Below, in pieces: positions 23,819 to 30,917 of a stretch of DNA of 30,917 nucleotides. Made by a program: the position numbers and the translations under genes. The stretch is from Prevotella sp. Lineage in GTDB: Bacteria > Bacteroidota > Bacteroidia > Bacteroidales > Bacteroidaceae. The DNA is taken from NCBI GenBank assembly GCA_020026195.1, contig JAHHQW010000029.1:1-30917 (forward strand), written 5' to 3'. The first letter of the stretch is position 1; each line of letters starts with the position of its first letter. A model generated the notes under the pieces. That model was not told where the DNA came from. It saw nothing but the letters and a program-made list of their open reading frames with translations, and did no database searches.

Positions 23819-23844
23819 GCATGTAATCTAAACATGCCGTTTTT
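23819..23844 (+). terminator. second terminator-like hairpin just upstream of the T9SS operon
   Basis: GCATGT (23819-23824) pairs with ACATGC (23832-23837) around a 7-nt loop and is followed by CGTTTTT. It lies 34 bp before the GTG of porP. It may be a back-up terminator for the DUF2795 gene or part of the porP leader; the stem is short. Confidence 0.4.
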
Positions 23845-23877
23845 AAAATAAAACAAGCATTTATTCGTTATATAAAA

Positions 23878-24816
23878 GTGCAAAAACGACTATTAGCCAT
23901 ATTGATGTTTGTTGCTTTCGCCGCAGTACGTGCTGCTGCGCAATACGACGTGGCGTTCAGTCATTACTGGGCAATGGAGCCGTATTTTAACCCGGCATCC
24001 GTTGGAAAACAGGAAAAACTGAACGTGGCTGCTGCCTATGCCATCCAGATGGCCGGATTCGAACATAATCCTAAAACAATGTACGTAGGTGCCGACATGC
24101 CGTTTATACTGCTAAAGAAAATGCACGGTGTCGGTCTTTCACTTATGAACGATAAAATCGGTCTGTTCGAACATAAACGTCTGGCACTGCAGTATTCTTA
24201 TAAGCAGAAACTTTTCGGAGGAATGCTCGGAATAGGTATACAGGCAGGCTTTATAAGCGAGTCGTTTGATGGTTCGGGCATTGATCTGGGAGATTCCAGC
24301 GACCCTGCTTTCACGAAGAGCAAATCGGATGGTAATGCACTCGATCTCGGAGCCGGCCTCTATTATCTGCGCGGTCCTTGGTATGTTGGTGTATCGGCAC
24401 AACATCTTAATTCACCGCTCGTGGAACTTGGTGATATAAACGAACTACAGATAGATCCTACGTATTATTTAACAGCAGGATACAATATTAAACTTAGAAA
24501 TCCGTTTCTTACTATACATCCCTCTGTACTCATGCGTTCCGACGGTGTTGGTTTCAGAGCGGATATAACAGGGCGTCTTGTATATACTAATGACAAAAAA
24601 ATGTTATACGGAGGTCTTTCGTACAGCCCCACTAATTCGGTGACTATGATTTTCGGTGGCAGCTTCCATGGCGTTAATCTGGGATACAGCTATGAAATGT
24701 ATACGTCGGCAATTAATCCGGGCAATGGTAGTCATGAGCTTTTCGTAAGCTATCAGACTAAACTTAACCTTTACAAGAAAGGGAAAAACAAACATAAAAG
24801 TGTGAGATTACTATAA
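23878..24816 (+). CDS. porP: type IX secretion membrane protein PorP/SprF family
   Basis: A 312-residue outer-membrane beta-barrel-like protein of the PorP/SprF family, a T9SS component that associates with the secretion machinery and, in flavobacteria, is needed for delivery of particular cargo. A signal peptide covers residues 1-22 (AAVRAAAQ). The family opening AQYDVAFSHYWAMEPYFNPA (about 21-40) is clear, and the rest alternates short beta strands. The start codon is GTG at 23878. There is no upstream in-frame ATG, and the next Met (M10) would delete the basic part of the signal peptide. It is first of the porP-gldKLMN cluster; gldK starts 6 bp after its stop. No consensus housekeeping promoter was found directly upstream. 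Confidence 0.93.
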   Translation: MQKRLLAILMFVAFAAVRAAAQYDVAFSHYWAMEPYFNPASVGKQEKLNVAAAYAIQMAGFEHNPKTMYVGADMPFILLKKMHGVGLSLMNDKIGLFEHKRLALQYSYKQKLFGGMLGIGIQAGFISESFDGSGIDLGDSSDPAFTKSKSDGNALDLGAGLYYLRGPWYVGVSAQHLNSPLVELGDINELQIDPTYYLTAGYNIKLRNPFLTIHPSVLMRSDGVGFRADITGRLVYTNDKKMLYGGLSYSPTNSVTMIFGGSFHGVNLGYSYEMYTSAINPGNGSHELFVSYQTKLNLYKKGKNKHKSVRLL

Positions 24817-24822
24817 AAAGAT

Positions 24823-26271
24823 ATGAGAAAGAATAAATCGATGATACTCCTGTGCGCACTGGCAGCATTGTTGATGACAGGCTGCTTCGGTGGCAAGGTT
24901 ACAATGCGCAGCGGAGGCGAAGTAGTAGGTGTAGGAGGTAAACCTTTCCGCGAGCCTACGCCTTATGGCATGGTACAAGTGCAGAGGGGTTATCTTAAGA
25001 TGGGACTTAACAAGCAGGACAGTCTTTGGGGTCTTGATACTCCTAACAAGGATATCTCTGTTGATGGTTTCTGGATGGACGAGACAGAGGTTACGAACTC
25101 TCAGTATCGTCAGTTTGTTAACTGGGTAAGAGATTCTATTATCCGTGAGCGTCTGGCTGATCCTTCTTACGGAGGTGACGAAACTTACAAGATTACGGAA
25201 GATAAGAACGGCGACCCCGTAACACCGCATCTTAACTGGAAAAAACCGTTGCCGCGTAAACCGAACGAAGATGAACTTAGAGCTTTTGAGAGTATCTATA
25301 CAAAGAACCCTGTTACAGGTGAAAAGATGCTTGATGCTTCGCAGATGAATTATCGTTACGAGATTTATGATTATACTGCTGCTGCATTACGCCGCAACCG
25401 TCTGAATCCCGAAGAGAGAAATCTTAACACCGATATTGAGGTTAATCCGGATGAAGTGGTAATGATTTCTAAAGATACTGCATACATTGATGATGAGGGA
25501 CGTATCGTTCGCGAAACTATCAATCGACCATTGAGCGGTCCGTGGGACTTCCTTAATACTTACATCGTAAATATTTATCCCGATACAACATGCTGGGTAA
25601 ATGACTTTAGAAATTCTGACAATGAACTTTATATGCGTCTCTATTTCAGCAGTCCTACCTATAATGACTATCCGGTAGTGGGTGTAACTTGGGAACAGGC
25701 TAATGCGTTCTGTGTATGGCGTACCGAATTCCTGCTTAAGGGAATGGGCGGTGCTGCACGATTCATACAGCGTTATCGTCTGCCGACAGAAGCTGAATGG
25801 GAATATGCTGCACGTGGAAAGAGCGGTACTGAATTCCCGTGGGAAAATGAAGACGTGAAGAATGACCGTGGATGTTTCTATGCTAACTTTAAACCAGAAA
25901 GAGGTAACTATACTAAGGATGGAAATCTGATAACAAGTCGTACGGGTATTTATTCTGCTAATTCGAACGGACTGTATGATATGGCTGGTAATGTGGCAGA
26001 ATGGACAAGCACCATATATACTCGTTCGGGTGTTGAGGCTATGAACGACCTTAATCCGCAGCTTGAATATAATGCTGCAAAAGAAGATCCTTACAGCCTT
26101 AAGAAGAAGAGTGTGCGTGGTGGTTCATGGAAAGATCCTGAATCTTACATCCGTTCTGCATGGCGTACATGGGAATATCAGAACCAGCCTCGTTCTTACA
26201 TCGGTTTCAGATGTGTAAGAAGTATGGCAAGTAACGAAAGTGTTAAACAAAAAGGAAAGAAAAAGAAATGA
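24823..26271 (+). CDS. gldK: type IX secretion lipoprotein GldK/PorK
   Basis: A 482-residue lipoprotein. The lipobox LMTG-C21 marks acylation at C21. The rest is a formylglycine-generating-enzyme-like fold (FGE-sulfatase family): GFWMDETEVTNSQYRQFV (about 83-100), RYRLPTEAEWEYAARG (about 318-333), LYDMAGNVAEWTS (about 385-397), VRGGSWKDPE and YIGFRCVR at the end. In T9SS the fold is structural: GldK forms, with GldN, the periplasmic ring under the outer membrane. A long insert (about 135-270) between the two halves is usual for GldK. Its stop overlaps the gldL start by 4 bp (ATGA), so translation is coupled. Confidence 0.96.
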   Translation: MRKNKSMILLCALAALLMTGCFGGKVTMRSGGEVVGVGGKPFREPTPYGMVQVQRGYLKMGLNKQDSLWGLDTPNKDISVDGFWMDETEVTNSQYRQFVNWVRDSIIRERLADPSYGGDETYKITEDKNGDPVTPHLNWKKPLPRKPNEDELRAFESIYTKNPVTGEKMLDASQMNYRYEIYDYTAAALRRNRLNPEERNLNTDIEVNPDEVVMISKDTAYIDDEGRIVRETINRPLSGPWDFLNTYIVNIYPDTTCWVNDFRNSDNELYMRLYFSSPTYNDYPVVGVTWEQANAFCVWRTEFLLKGMGGAARFIQRYRLPTEAEWEYAARGKSGTEFPWENEDVKNDRGCFYANFKPERGNYTKDGNLITSRTGIYSANSNGLYDMAGNVAEWTSTIYTRSGVEAMNDLNPQLEYNAAKEDPYSLKKKSVRGGSWKDPESYIRSAWRTWEYQNQPRSYIGFRCVRSMASNESVKQKGKKKK

Positions 26272-27083
26272 CAGAATATAGCAAATTTAATGTCGTATAC
26301 CATTTACAGAAATGGATTGACAGTGTTCCGGGACAGACATTCCTTAATTATGCTTACAGCTGGGGTGCATCTATCGTAATTCTTGGTACTTTGTTCAAAC
26401 TTACTCACTTGCCGGGTGCAAACTTCATGTTGTATGTCGGTATGGGTACTGAGGTATTCGTGTTCTTTATTTCTGCGTTCGACCGCCCGTTTGATAAAAC
26501 GGCTGATGGAATGGATCTTCCTTCACATCTTAAAAAGAAATCTAACGAAGAAGGTGAGGAGGAAATGGAAGAATCTGAAGAGGAAACCAATGCCATTCCA
26601 GGTGGCAGTACTATAATAATAGGTGGCTCTGGCAACGGTGGCGTACAGATTCCTGAAGGTGCACAGGTACAGGGCGGCAATGGTCCTGTTGTTATCGGCG
26701 GCGGACTTGAAACTGCTGCTGCACAGTCGGCAGTAACTGATATGCAGAGTGCTACTACTGAATATATCGAACAGCTCAAGAGTCTTACAGAAATGCTTCG
26801 TAAGGTTTCAGAGCAGAGCAGCCGTCTGACACGTGATTCTGAGGAAATGGAAAACCTCAACAGAACTCTTACCGGTATCTGCAAGGTGTACGAAATGCAG
26901 CTTAAGGGTGCAAGTGCACAGATTGGTACTATCGACAGTATAAACGAACAGTCGCGCAAGATGGCAGATCAGATTAACGAACTGAATAACATCTACGCAA
27001 GAATGATACAGGCAATGACCGTAAATATGCGTGCAACAGGTACTCCTACAGCCGCAGCATCGGATGATGCCAAAAAAGAATAA
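26268..27083 (+). CDS. gldL: type IX secretion inner-membrane motor protein GldL/PorL
   Basis: A 271-residue motor stator. Two membrane helices lie near the N-terminus (about 25-45, YAYSWGASIVILGTLFK, and about 50-70, ANFMLYVGMGTEVFVFFISAF). K44 and E62 sit in the helices where the proton-motive-force-sensing charged residues of GldL are known. A cytoplasmic part follows, with an acidic stretch (EEGEEEMEESEEE), a glycine-rich linker (about 105-150) and a coiled-coil-like C-terminus (about 155-250). With GldM it forms the proton-driven motor that powers T9SS. It overlaps gldK by 4 bp and is followed by gldM after 13 bp. Confidence 0.95.
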   Translation: MTEYSKFNVVYHLQKWIDSVPGQTFLNYAYSWGASIVILGTLFKLTHLPGANFMLYVGMGTEVFVFFISAFDRPFDKTADGMDLPSHLKKKSNEEGEEEMEESEEETNAIPGGSTIIIGGSGNGGVQIPEGAQVQGGNGPVVIGGGLETAAAQSAVTDMQSATTEYIEQLKSLTEMLRKVSEQSSRLTRDSEEMENLNRTLTGICKVYEMQLKGASAQIGTIDSINEQSRKMADQINELNNIYARMIQAMTVNMRATGTPTAAASDDAKKE

Positions 27084-27096
27084 AATCATTTAGAAA

Positions 27097-28647
27097 ATGG
27101 CTATAAAGAAAAGACCGTTATCTCCGCGCCAGAAGATGATTAACCTTATGTATGTCGTCCTCATGGCTATGCTGGCACTGAACGTATCTACCGAGGTGCT
27201 CAACGGCTTTTCCATCGTAGAAGAAAGTCTGAACCGTACTACTAATAACTCATCTACCGAAAATGATGCCATATATGGCGACTTTGTCAGGCAGATGAAG
27301 TCTAACCCTGAAAAGGTTAAGAAATGGTTCGAAAAGGCTACGGTGGTTAAGAACATGAGCGACTCTCTTTACAATTTCGCTCAGGAGTTGAAAGAGGCTA
27401 TCGTGATTGAGGCCGACGGTGCAGATGGCGACGTAGATAATATTGAAGGTAAAGACAACCTTGAAGCTGCCAACCAGGTAATGCTGGCTCCGGGCAGAGG
27501 CAAGGGTAAAAAATTGTACGATGAAATCAATTCGTTCAGAGAACGTATCGTAAAACTTATACCTGGAGAACGTCAGCGCAAGATTATTGAAAGTAACCTT
27601 TCTACAGAACTTCCCAAGCATGCTACGGCAATGGGTAAGAACTGGCAGGAGTATATGTTCGAGGATATGCCTGTCGCTGCTTCTGTTACACTTCTTTCAA
27701 AATTGCAGAGCGACGTGCGTTATGCAGAAGGCGAGGTCCTGCATGCTCTTGTTTCTAATATCGACCTCAAGGATGTGCGTGTTAATAAGATAACAGCTCT
27801 TGTAGTTCCTAATTCTAAGACTGTGGTCAGGGGCGACAGATTTTCTGCACGTATCCTTATGGCTGCGGTGGACACGACTCAGAAGCCTAAGGTGTTTATC
27901 GGTGGCAAAGAAATGAAACTCGAAAATGATGAATATAGTTTCATTACTTCAAGAACTGGAGAATTTGATCTTAATGGATATATTATAATGAATAATGGTC
28001 GTGGTGATGTAATGCGCCGTGACTTCTCAGAAAAATATACTGTCGTAGATCCGTTCGCTACTGTTTCGGCAGATCTCATGAATGTGCTTTATGCCGGATA
28101 TGACAACCCTATAAGCGTAAGTATTCCTGGCGTTGCTCTTAATAAAGTAAATGCTACGATGACTGGTGGCTCTATGAAGTCTATTGGCATGGGCCGTTAT
28201 ATAGCTCGTCCTTCTGAAGTAGGCAAGGATGTAACTATTGTCGTGTCTTCAACGCAGAATGGCAGGGCACAGGAGGTTGGCAAGTATACGTTCCACGTTC
28301 GTAAACTTCCTGATCCGACTGCTTACATTAAGATTGGAAATGACAGATTCAGAGGCGGAGGCTTGAGTAAGAAGCAGCTGATGTCGGCTAATGGTATTCA
28401 CGCAGCTATTGATGATGGTCTGCTTGACATAGAATTTAAAGTTCAGAGTTTCGAAGCTGTATTCTTTGATAACATGGGTAATGCCGTGCCGATGGTTTCG
28501 GATGGTGCCTCATTCTCGTCAAGACAAAAGGAATCGTTCCGTAAGCTTTCGCGTAACCGCCGATTCTACATATCTCGTGTAACTGCAATCGGTCCTGACG
28601 GAATATCAAGAAAGTTACCGTCTTCGATGGAAATTATAGTGAAATAA
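27097..28647 (+). CDS. gldM: type IX secretion motor/shaft protein GldM/PorM
   Basis: A 516-residue protein with one N-terminal membrane helix (about 13-32, KMINLMYVVLMAMLALNVS) and a long periplasmic part built of a helical domain and three Ig-like domains. R11 in SPRQKMIN aligns with the Flavobacterium Arg9 that lines the GldLM motor next to the GldL glutamate. The dimeric periplasmic shaft spans the periplasm and contacts the GldKN ring. Length is usual for the family. It lies between gldL (13 bp) and gldN (16 bp). Confidence 0.96.
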   Translation: MAIKKRPLSPRQKMINLMYVVLMAMLALNVSTEVLNGFSIVEESLNRTTNNSSTENDAIYGDFVRQMKSNPEKVKKWFEKATVVKNMSDSLYNFAQELKEAIVIEADGADGDVDNIEGKDNLEAANQVMLAPGRGKGKKLYDEINSFRERIVKLIPGERQRKIIESNLSTELPKHATAMGKNWQEYMFEDMPVAASVTLLSKLQSDVRYAEGEVLHALVSNIDLKDVRVNKITALVVPNSKTVVRGDRFSARILMAAVDTTQKPKVFIGGKEMKLENDEYSFITSRTGEFDLNGYIIMNNGRGDVMRRDFSEKYTVVDPFATVSADLMNVLYAGYDNPISVSIPGVALNKVNATMTGGSMKSIGMGRYIARPSEVGKDVTIVVSSTQNGRAQEVGKYTFHVRKLPDPTAYIKIGNDRFRGGGLSKKQLMSANGIHAAIDDGLLDIEFKVQSFEAVFFDNMGNAVPMVSDGASFSSRQKESFRKLSRNRRFYISRVTAIGPDGISRKLPSSMEIIVK

Positions 28648-28663
28648 AAGAAATATATATAAG

Positions 28664-29707
28664 ATGAAAAAGATATTATTTGCATTGTTAATGATATTCG
28701 TGGCTCAGGGCGTTTATGCTCAGCCTAAAGCTCGAAGAATGCAGAAAGAAAGGGCAAGGATGGCAAAGAACAGCGGATTGTCAGAACGTGCCAAGATAGC
28801 TTTCCCTACAACGGCTCCTATGAGCGAGGATGTTGTATGGAGAAGAGATATCTATCGTAGTCTTGACCTTACTAAAGAAGAAAATTCTGGCTTGTACTAT
28901 CCTATAGAGCCTATAGGTACGCAGATGAACCTGTTTACTTATATCTTTAAACTAATGATGACCGGTCAGGTTCCAGCTTATGAGTATAGAATGGATGGTA
29001 ACGAGGTGTTCAATGATTCCGCAAGAATTGTTCCTTTCGATTTCCTTAATAACTATCATATTTATTATGAACGTAAGAACGGAAGTGTCAGAATTGATAA
29101 TAGTGACATTCCCTCTCGTGAAGTGAAGTCTTATTATATAAAGGAATCGGCTTATTTTGATCAGGCTACATCTACTTTCCATGTAAAGGTTTCTGCACTG
29201 TGTCCTATCATGACTCGTGAAGATGATTTCGGAGATGTGGGTACTCCTTATCCTTTGTTCTGGGTAAAATATGATGATCTTGCTCCTTATTTGTCTAAGC
29301 AGATGATTATGACAAGTAATCTTAATAATGCTGCGACCATGTCTGTGGATGATTATTTCACAATGAATATGTATAAAGGCAAGATATATAAGACAAATAA
29401 TATGCTTGGCCGTACATTGGCACAGTATTGTCAGAATGATTCTACTCTTAATAAGGAACAGAAAAAGATAGAGAAGGAACTTGAGATGTTCGAAAAGAAT
29501 ATCTGGGGTGACGTTGCCCGTAAAGACTCTCTTGACAGTATAGCTAAACAAGAACAGCTTGTTGACAAGAAGGGGCATAAGATAAAGAAGAGTAAGTCAA
29601 GAAGCATGAAAGAGAAGAAGAGCAGATCTGTTAAGGCTAAACGAGAAAAGTCTAAGAGTTCTGGTAAATCTTCGGCTCGTGTATCAGTGCGCAGACAGAG
29701 ACATTAA
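28664..29707 (+). CDS. gldN: type IX secretion ring protein GldN/PorN with a long basic tail
   Basis: A 347-residue periplasmic protein with a signal peptide (residues 1-19, QGVYA) and the GldN core: VVWRRDIYRSLDL (about 58-70), LYYPIEPIGTQMNLFTYIFKLM (about 77-98), KESAYFDQ and EDDFGDVGTPYPLFWVKYDDL (about 186-206). It partners with GldK in the outer-membrane-associated ring. The odd part is the C-terminus: the last 46 residues (302-347) contain 14 Lys and 7 Arg with many Ser and only two acidic residues, forming a strongly basic, probably disordered tail. The reading frame is continuous and the next gene starts 18 bp later, so it is not obviously a frameshift product. Confidence 0.95.
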   Translation: MKKILFALLMIFVAQGVYAQPKARRMQKERARMAKNSGLSERAKIAFPTTAPMSEDVVWRRDIYRSLDLTKEENSGLYYPIEPIGTQMNLFTYIFKLMMTGQVPAYEYRMDGNEVFNDSARIVPFDFLNNYHIYYERKNGSVRIDNSDIPSREVKSYYIKESAYFDQATSTFHVKVSALCPIMTREDDFGDVGTPYPLFWVKYDDLAPYLSKQMIMTSNLNNAATMSVDDYFTMNMYKGKIYKTNNMLGRTLAQYCQNDSTLNKEQKKIEKELEMFEKNIWGDVARKDSLDSIAKQEQLVDKKGHKIKKSKSRSMKEKKSRSVKAKREKSKSSGKSSARVSVRRQRH

Positions 29708-29725
29708 TTTTTTAATATAACTAAT

Positions 29726-30337
29726 ATGAAGAGAAGTTTACGTTATTTATTGTTGATAGCCGTTATTGTTATGGCTATGCCTTCGCAGGCTCAGATTAAG
29801 TTTGGTCTGAAGGGTGGTTTGAACATTACTGATATGTCACTGAGCAGTGATGTCATTGATGCATCAAACCGTACAGGTTTCTTTGTAGGTCCTACGGTAA
29901 GATTCAATCTTCCTATAGTAGGTCTCGGTCTTGATGCATCTGCTTTGTATGATCAGCGTGATGCAAAACTTAAAGACTCAGAAGCTGGTGCTGTCGAGAA
30001 AAAGATTTCTCGCAAAAGTATCAACATTCCTATTAATGCTCGTTATAGTATAGGATTGGGCACTTTCGGAAGTGTTTTGTTTTTCGCAGGTCCTCAGTTC
30101 TCATTCAATGTGGGTGATAAAGAAATCAAGGAAATAGATTGGAAATGGAAGAGCTCTGAACTTAGCTTTAATTTAGGTGCAGGTCTTATGTTCCTCAGTA
30201 AAATCGAAATTACTGCAAACTATAACATCGTTTGTGGAAAGAGCGGTGAGTTTGATGCCGATATTGACTCTATAAGAGATATTATGGGTAGAGGCCGTTC
30301 TAATGCATGGCAGATTTCTGCAGCTTATTATTTCTAA
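29726..30337 (+). CDS. outer-membrane beta-barrel protein (OMP_b-brl_2 type) at the end of the T9SS operon
   Basis: A 203-residue outer-membrane protein. The signal peptide ends near residue 22 (AMPSQA-QIKFGLKGGLN). The opening GLKGGLNITDMS and the strand pattern ending in an aromatic residue (WQISAAYYF) are typical of the PorT-like/OMP_b-brl_2 barrels of Bacteroidetes, with about eight strands. It starts 18 bp after gldN and precedes the operon terminators, so it is probably expressed with the T9SS. PorT, a known T9SS accessory barrel, belongs to this general group, but I cannot tell whether this is PorT itself or an unrelated small porin-like protein. Confidence 0.85.
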   Translation: MKRSLRYLLLIAVIVMAMPSQAQIKFGLKGGLNITDMSLSSDVIDASNRTGFFVGPTVRFNLPIVGLGLDASALYDQRDAKLKDSEAGAVEKKISRKSINIPINARYSIGLGTFGSVLFFAGPQFSFNVGDKEIKEIDWKWKSSELSFNLGAGLMFLSKIEITANYNIVCGKSGEFDADIDSIRDIMGRGRSNAWQISAAYYF

Positions 30338-30345
30338 AATGAAAT

Positions 30346-30370
30346 TACCTAATAGCATTAGGTATCTTAA
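30346..30370 (+). terminator. first hairpin past the T9SS operon
   Basis: TACCTAAT (30346-30353) and ATTAGGTA (30357-30364) form a perfect 8-bp stem with a 3-nt loop, 8 bp after the last stop codon. The following TCTTAAATTTC is only weakly T-rich, so termination may be partial. Confidence 0.5.
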
Positions 30371-30399
30371 ATTTCGTCTTAGGACTAAGATATAGCGCT

Positions 30400-30450
30400 A
30401 TTATAGCCGTATGATTGTACTTTTGTATAATTGTACGGCTATAATTTTAT
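30400..30450 (+). terminator. second hairpin past the T9SS operon
   Basis: ATTATAGCCGTA (30400-30411) pairs perfectly over 12 bp with TACGGCTATAAT (30434-30445) around a 22-nt loop; TTTTATA follows. This is the better candidate for the operon terminator. Confidence 0.7.
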
Positions 30451-30917
30451 ATGGCAATACCGTCTGTTTGTATGCGTATTTGCCTTTTCACCTTTATAAT
30501 ACGCGTATACATTATATTCGTTATACCTAATATATGTAATTTTAGAGCTTTAATGTCATACATCTTTGTCTGGATATGTGTTTTTTAATGATTAAAGTGA
30601 TTAATAGCTCGATTCTATTACAATGAATTACCATTTTATCTGCTTTTGTGCTGTTTATTATCATCGAAAGAGTAAAATATTGTTTCTAACAGCAGATAAA
30701 TCGTGTGTTTATAGTACAAAATCATGTAGAATACAGTAATGATATGAATATTCTTTACAGTAATTCATTAAAAAGTGGCTTTTGTCTTATTGTCTTTGTT
30801 TCTTAAAAACATAGAAAATCGTCTTCGCGCGCGCGTATATATAATAATATGTGTCGGAGCTGAAAATGTAAAGATTTAATCAAAAAGTGCAGAAAAGTAT
30901 CTTTTTTTTCAAATTTA

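Larger units (their letters stand above)
30338..30917. other. 580-bp gene-free, palindrome-rich region at window end
   Basis: No credible gene. Besides the two hairpins it holds TCTTAGGACTAAGA (30377-30390, 6-2-6 palindrome), ATAGCGCTAT (30392-30401), a long-range inverted repeat TTTATCTGCT (30635-30644) and AGCAGATAAA (30691-30700), a direct repeat ACAGTAAT (30733-30740 and 30757-30764), and an 18-nt alternating purine-pyrimidine run at 30826-30843 (CG then TA). The window ends in AT-rich DNA that is probably upstream of another gene. Confidence 0.55.

Noticed and set aside
28952..29578. Open frame antisense to gldN
   Set aside because: gldN is unambiguous in sense. The antisense frame reflects codon bias and has no start signals.
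30623..30742. 39-codon ORF in the terminal intergenic region
   Set aside because: No promoter at a suitable distance, no conserved-looking sequence, and it spans the long inverted repeat; chance is the simplest explanation.

Overview
The window looks like chromosome from a Bacteroidales bacterium, most likely a Prevotella-type member of the Prevotellaceae. Three things support this. Promoters repeatedly match the Bacteroidetes sigma-ABfr pattern (TTG, a 19-20 bp gap, then TAnnTTTG), and start codons lack strong Shine-Dalgarno sequences. There is a type IX secretion (T9SS) cluster, porP-gldKLMN. Marker families are also present: an S46 dipeptidyl-peptidase, DUF4492-cydAB, DUF2795 and an SpmA-SpmB fusion. 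I saw no insertion sequence, phage gene, CRISPR array or broken gene.

Layout. 1-735: partial tRNA-Met (-) divergent from a gamma-carbonic-anhydrase-like gene. 1.0-3.0 kb: secreted PKD protein with a T9SS-type C-terminus. 3.1-8.2 kb: SpmAB-like membrane protein, polysaccharide flippase and secreted DPP7-type peptidase. 8.27-8.35 kb: tRNA-Leu(CAA) (-). 8.5-9.6 kb: mannose-1-phosphate guanylyltransferase, convergent with greA-HIT (-). 10.7-14.1 kb: L-cysteine-desulfidase-like gene and dsbD, 2 bp apart. 14.2-16.3 kb: secreted GH13 alpha-amylase. 16.4-17.0 kb: LOG-family gene (-), divergent from a DEAD-box helicase at 17.1-18.8 kb. 19.2-22.2 kb: DUF4492-cydA-cydB. 22.3-23.5 kb: degenerate methyltransferase-like gene and PduO-type cobalamin adenosyltransferase. 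23.5-23.7 kb: DUF2795. 23.9-30.3 kb: T9SS operon porP-gldK-gldL-gldM-gldN plus an outer-membrane beta-barrel gene. 30.35-30.9 kb: gene-free, palindrome-rich DNA.

How the genes fit together. The T9SS operon encodes the trans-envelope motor (GldLM), the outer-membrane ring (GldKN) and PorP. Two other genes in the window, the PKD protein and the alpha-amylase, end in sequences resembling T9SS sorting domains and are plausible cargo. The DPP7-type peptidase, cytochrome bd oxidase and DsbD fit a protein- and glycan-degrading anaerobe that tolerates traces of oxygen.

The most interesting signals are non-coding. They are a terminator-like hairpin between a near-perfect promoter and greA, resembling in logic the E. 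coli greA leader RNA GraL; a helicase mRNA whose 5' end is predicted to lie inside a two-tier stem and whose start codon is TTG; a LacI-type operator palindrome upstream of the alpha-amylase; and several genes whose -7 box ends only 7-10 nt before the ATG. All calls come from reading the sequence; no database search or folding program was run.
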